Positions 16,311 to 18,606 of a stretch of 18,606 bases of DNA are shown one piece after another. Numbering within the stretch: position 1 is the first letter of the stretch; each line of letters begins with the position of its first letter. The translations under genes were made by a program, and so were the position numbers. The DNA is from Acidaminobacter sp. Its GTDB lineage: Bacteria > Bacillota_A > Clostridia > Peptostreptococcales > Acidaminobacteraceae. The stretch lies in NCBI GenBank assembly GCA_009881125.1, contig WXFH01000092.1, positions 1 through 18,606 of the forward strand. The letters are read 5' to 3'. Below the pieces are notes generated by a model, which saw only the letters and a program-made list of their open reading frames with translations, did no database searches and was not told the DNA's origin.

Positions 16311-17089
16311 ACGAGTCCACTCCTTTCAAGCCATAACATCACACTTGACAGCAGAGTCATCGCCCCGGCACCCCAAACAAGTGCGCTGCCAGACTCGTAC
16401 TGTTTCTCAAGCTGCTGAAAATCACCAGTATAACCACGGGATTCCAGCGCGTCATAAACCCTGTCGCATTTAATGTAAACCCGCAGAAAAAGGCTCGCGA
16501 TCAGCTGTCCTGCAGAATGAACGGAGCGCTCAAAGGTAACATAACCTAATCGAGAGTTCTGAGCAGTTTTCATGGTTCTAAGCTCTGACCAGAAGACAAA
16601 AATATAGCGATGCATCAAAGACATCAGGGAGATCAGCAAAGTCGGCATCTTTATATCTTTCAATGCCCACAGAAGATCAGACATGGGGGTTGTCAACAGG
16701 ATGAAGTACATGCCGCTGACAGCCGCGAGGCTTCGCAGAGCTGTATTGAGACCATCGGCAAAAGCTCCGGTCGTTATGCCAATAATCCTGCCGAAAATTG
16801 ACCAGCCAATGATAATCGCAGTCTCTTCAGCATGAGACTGCAGCATCAGCGGAAGGACCGCCATAGCAAGAAATCCAAGAGGCAGTGCCAACAATTTGAG
16901 GTAGGCGCCGACACGCAGTCTCGTGCAATAAAGCGTTAGAGCACCAAGGCTCAAGATCATCAAGAAACTAAAAACAGTATGATCCGCCAGCAGCGGAGTT
17001 ACGGTAGCGCATAAGCCAAACAACATCTTTGACTTAGGATTTACTCCAGCAATCCGGGAGCTGAGCGCCGTTTCATCCCTTACGAGCAC
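16307..17089 (-). CDS. cbiQ: Cobalt ECF transporter transmembrane coupling protein CbiQ
   Basis: CbiQ is the T component that links the CbiO ATPase to the CbiM substrate-binding unit in the membrane. The protein has 260 residues. The N-terminal NPKSKMLFGL motif (residues 17-26) is typical. Several hydrophobic segments follow, and two cytoplasmic coupling regions carry MHRYIFVFWSELRTMKTAQNSR and the short ESRGYTGDF that contacts the ATPase. A last hydrophobic helix lies near residues 236-255. The start is GTG at 17089, with an AGGTGG-type site 6 bases upstream, 17 bases inside the end of cbiN. Its stop overlaps the cbiO TTG. Confidence 0.95.
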   Translation of the reverse strand: MLVRDETALSSRIAGVNPKSKMLFGLCATVTPLLADHTVFSFLMILSLGALTLYCTRLRVGAYLKLLALPLGFLAMAVLPLMLQSHAEETAIIIGWSIFGRIIGITTGAFADGLNTALRSLAAVSGMYFILLTTPMSDLLWALKDIKMPTLLISLMSLMHRYIFVFWSELRTMKTAQNSRLGYVTFERSVHSAGQLIASLFLRVYIKCDRVYDALESRGYTGDFQQLEKQYESGSALVWGAGAMTLLSSVMLWLERSGLV

Positions 17090-17369
17090 TGCTGTCCACC
17101 TCTTTCTTACCGGCAGTCATCCTCCCCAGGATAAACCCTGCGACACCTGCGCCAATAGCGGCCTGCAGGCTGAACAACAAAGATTCCACTTCGCCGCTGG
17201 GAAGTTCAATCATAGGCTCGAACCAAGGTACATACTCCGGATCAATTGCCAAAACTGCCTCTTCCGCCAAACCATCCGCCCCTTCGAATTTGGCATTCTT
17301 TAGTACAATAAGGGGTACAAACGCAAGAATGAGGGTCAATGCAATTAAAATCAGGTTTTTTTTCAACAT
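17073..17369 (-). CDS. cbiN: Cobalt transport protein CbiN
   Basis: CbiN is a small membrane protein that works with CbiM and is needed for cobalt loading of the importer. It has 98 residues. A first hydrophobic helix spans about residues 5-24 with a few lysines before it. An extracytoplasmic loop with FEGADGLAEEAV and EYVPWFEPMIELPSGEVESLLFSLQAAIG follows, and a second helix spans about 68-87. These features match the family. The ATG has AAAGGAG 9 bases upstream, 21 bases after the cbiM stop. The last 17 bases overlap cbiQ. Confidence 0.95.
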   Translation of the reverse strand: MLKKNLILIALTLILAFVPLIVLKNAKFEGADGLAEEAVLAIDPEYVPWFEPMIELPSGEVESLLFSLQAAIGAGVAGFILGRMTAGKKEVDSSARKG

Positions 17370-17390
17370 GTTGCAGTGCTCCTTTTGCTA

Positions 17391-18131
17391 TTAAGCGATC
17401 ACTTTAAGGGCTTTAAGCGCCTCACTGTTATATTTTTCAAGGACGCTGAAAACGACTACAGAGACTAAGCCTTCACTGATGGCCAGTGGAATCTGCGTCA
17501 GCGCAAAAATGCCAAGAAATTTGATCAGGGACGTCATGACGTCACCATTTGTGGGATGAGCCAAGGCAAGCTGGGTCGCTGTTACTATGTAAGTCATCAT
17601 GTTGCCTGAAAACACCGACAGAAACACCGCTGTGCTGCTTTTCACCTTTAATTGCTTCATGAGCTGATAGACTAAAAATGAGACCATAGGCCCTGCAATA
17701 CCCATGGAAAACACATTGGCGCCCAGCGTCGTCAGTCCGCCGTGGGCCAGAAAAAAGGCTTGAAACAGAAGAACTATAATACCAATAATGGCCATGGCTG
17801 AAGGCCCAAAGAGAATTGCGCCTAAACCGACGCCTGTAGGATGAGAGCTGCTTCCCGTCAAGGAAGGAATTTTCAGAGAGGACATCACAAAGGCAAAGGC
17901 GCCACACATGGCGATCAGCACAAGATACTTGTGTGAGACCTCAACCTGCCTTTTAATCGAAAAGTACCCTGCCACCAGAAAAGGCAGACTGATCAGTCCC
18001 CATCCCAAGGCCCAAAGTGGCGGAAGGAAGCCTTCCATAATGTGCATGGCTCCAGAAGGCGCAGCAGCCAAGAGTACCAGGGCGGCGGCTGACGACAATA
18101 CAATTGCGATTTTGGCTGTTTTGGTATACAT
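17391..18131 (-). CDS. cbiM: Cobalt ECF transporter substrate-binding protein CbiM with signal peptide
   Basis: CbiM is the S component that binds Co2+ and moves it across the membrane. The 246 residues begin with a cleavable signal peptide: positive start, hydrophobic core at about 8-24, and SGA just before Met29. Cleavage there would expose MHIMEGFLP, the conserved N-terminus whose Met-His end coordinates cobalt in this family. Further hydrophobic segments and GSSSHPTGVGLGAILFGP (the second metal-site region) are present. The ATG has GGAGG 7 bases upstream. It is the first gene of the operon, placed directly after the riboswitch-terminator leader, so metal uptake responds to the cobalamin level together with synthesis. 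Confidence 0.97.
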   Translation of the reverse strand: MYTKTAKIAIVLSSAAALVLLAAAPSGAMHIMEGFLPPLWALGWGLISLPFLVAGYFSIKRQVEVSHKYLVLIAMCGAFAFVMSSLKIPSLTGSSSHPTGVGLGAILFGPSAMAIIGIIVLLFQAFFLAHGGLTTLGANVFSMGIAGPMVSFLVYQLMKQLKVKSSTAVFLSVFSGNMMTYIVTATQLALAHPTNGDVMTSLIKFLGIFALTQIPLAISEGLVSVVVFSVLEKYNSEALKALKVIA

Positions 18132-18165
18132 TGTGACACCTCCATGAATTTGGGCGCGAAGGCAT

Positions 18166-18198
18166 AAAAAAAACTCTGGCGCATTAAAGCGTCAGAGT
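18166..18198 (-). terminator. Intrinsic terminator in the cbiM leader (riboswitch expression platform)
   Basis: On the minus strand a 10-bp stem (ACTCTGACGC with GCGCCAGAGT, one A-C mismatch) closes a six-base loop and is followed by eight T residues. It lies 35 bases before the cbiM ATG and 77 bases after the riboswitch, the expected layout for premature termination when adenosylcobalamin is bound. Confidence 0.9.
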
Positions 18199-18255
18199 CA
18201 TATCGCGATCATAGAGACATAGCATGCCTCATCATAACCTTTTCCGTCTCCACGC
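18189..18255 (-). promoter_or_regulatory. Possible antiterminator pairing in the leader
   Basis: GCGTGGAG (18248-18255) can pair with CTCTGACGC (18189-18197), the 5' arm of the terminator, leaving one bulged G. Such pairing would block the terminator when the riboswitch is empty. The pairing was found by eye and no energy was calculated. Confidence 0.35.
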
Positions 18256-18274
18256 AGAAAAATGCTAACTACAA

Positions 18275-18443
18275 TAAAGGCAGGTCTTCTGGCTCAGCTT
18301 CATCATACAACCTTGCGTCTTCCCAACGGACTAGCCATCAGTGACATTAAGCAAGTGTACTCCACCTTACAGCAACGGGGACTGCGCGGGATTTTCACCC
18401 GACTTCCCTTTTAATCGCCAGGATTTCTCCTGGCAAACCTTTA
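18275..18443 (-). ncRNA. Adenosylcobalamin (B12) riboswitch
   Basis: On the minus strand the 169-nt element begins with TAAAGG (18438-18443) and ends with CCTTTA (18275-18280), which pair as helix P1. Conserved blocks occur in order: the GGGTGAAAATCCCGCGCAGT block with CCCCGTTGCTGTAAGGTGGAGTA after it, GTCACTG, GGGAAGACGCAAGG, and the B12-box GAGCCAGAAGACCTGCC. Together these identify the cobalamin riboswitch class. It sits between the promoter and cbiM and should repress the whole operon when cobalamin is plentiful, through the terminator downstream. Confidence 0.97.
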
Positions 18444-18465
18444 CTGGATTCATTCAATTGAGTCA

Positions 18466-18494
18466 AGCATAAAACATCATTTTGGCCTTGTCAA
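18466..18494 (-). promoter_or_regulatory. Sigma-70/SigA-type promoter of the operon
   Basis: On the minus strand TTGACA (18489-18494) and TATGCT (18466-18471) are separated by exactly 17 bases. The -35 is perfect and the -10 has two differences from TATAAT. Transcription should start at about 18458-18460, some 15 bases before the riboswitch P1 helix. No other promoter of comparable quality was noticed in the operon. Confidence 0.85.
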
Positions 18495-18499
18495 GAAGT

Positions 18500-18557
18500 T
18501 GAAAGAAAACTTTCACTCTTTCAAGGCTAAGGCGCTTCATAGCTATAGCACCTTGAA
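18500..18557. promoter_or_regulatory. Inverted repeats upstream of the operon promoter, possible operator
   Basis: A perfect inverted repeat TGAAAG-AAAA-CTTTCA lies at 18500-18515, five bases upstream of the -35, and a further CTTTCA follows at 18518-18523. A second set, TTCAAGG (18520-18526) with CCTTGAA (18551-18557), and AAGGCGC with GCACCTT inside it, could form a hairpin. No regulator is named. The hairpin has no proper T-run, so a terminator of an upstream gene is not supported. I see no convincing gene between 18500 and 18606. Confidence 0.3.
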
Positions 18558-18606
18558 CATTGATCATCAGCGGCTTGCAGACCACCCTCCTTATCCATTT
18601 TTTCTG

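Noticed and set aside
18462..18606. Open minus-strand frame ending in a TGA at about 18462
   Set aside because: It runs through the -35 and -10 elements, has no visible start with a ribosome binding site inside the window, and its translation resembles nothing I recognise.

Overview
The window holds one long minus-strand transcription unit of about 18 kb. It encodes the anaerobic (early-cobalt) route to cobalamin together with the tetrapyrrole trunk that feeds it. Gene content (cbiX, cbiD, cbiG, cbiMNQO), a base composition near 50% G+C, strong GGAGG ribosome binding sites, a riboswitch with an intrinsic terminator, and a hem gene block resembling hemAXCDBL suggest an anaerobic Bacillota, probably a clostridial lineage. 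That assignment is inference; nothing in the window names the organism.

Transcription runs right to left. At the right end a TTGACA/17 bp/TATGCT promoter (18466-18494) precedes an adenosylcobalamin riboswitch (18275-18443) and an intrinsic terminator (18166-18198) in front of the first gene. Next come the cobalt ECF transporter cbiM-cbiN-cbiQ-cbiO; the corrin-ring genes cbiD-cbiL-cbiF-cbiG; then hemA, cbiH, a cbiJ-sirC fusion, hemC, a cobA-hemD fusion, hemB and hemL; then cbiX (short form), a cbiE-cbiT fusion, cbiP and cbiC. A bidirectional terminator (218-265) closes the unit. Most junctions overlap by 1 to 4 bases (ATGA, GTGA, TTGA, TAATG), which points to translational coupling along one mRNA.

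Functionally, HemA, HemL, HemB, HemC and HemD make uroporphyrinogen III from glutamyl-tRNA. The CobA domain methylates it to precorrin-2, the SirC domain oxidises that to sirohydrochlorin, and CbiX inserts the cobalt imported by CbiMNQO. CbiL, CbiH, CbiF, CbiG, CbiD, CbiJ, CbiE, CbiT and CbiC then build cobyrinic acid, and CbiP amidates the diamide to cobyric acid. The a,c-diamide synthase CbiA, the corrinoid adenosyltransferase and the nucleotide-loop genes (cbiB, cobD, cobU, cobS, cobT) are not in the window.

The least ordinary feature is a run of seven 24-bp units inside cbiG (about 11771-11938). Each unit is built on a palindromic core, GGTGTCTGACACC or a decayed version of it, and the run adds an in-frame Val-Ser-Asp-Thr-Glu-Phe repeat to the C-terminal domain. 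It looks like a mobile or REP-like palindromic repeat domesticated within a gene. Other points of interest are a short HemA with no dimerisation domain, the CbiJ-SirC fusion, a 70-base hemC/cobA-hemD overlap, an open fragment between cbiP and cbiC, and a separate 18-bp repeat array at the left edge.
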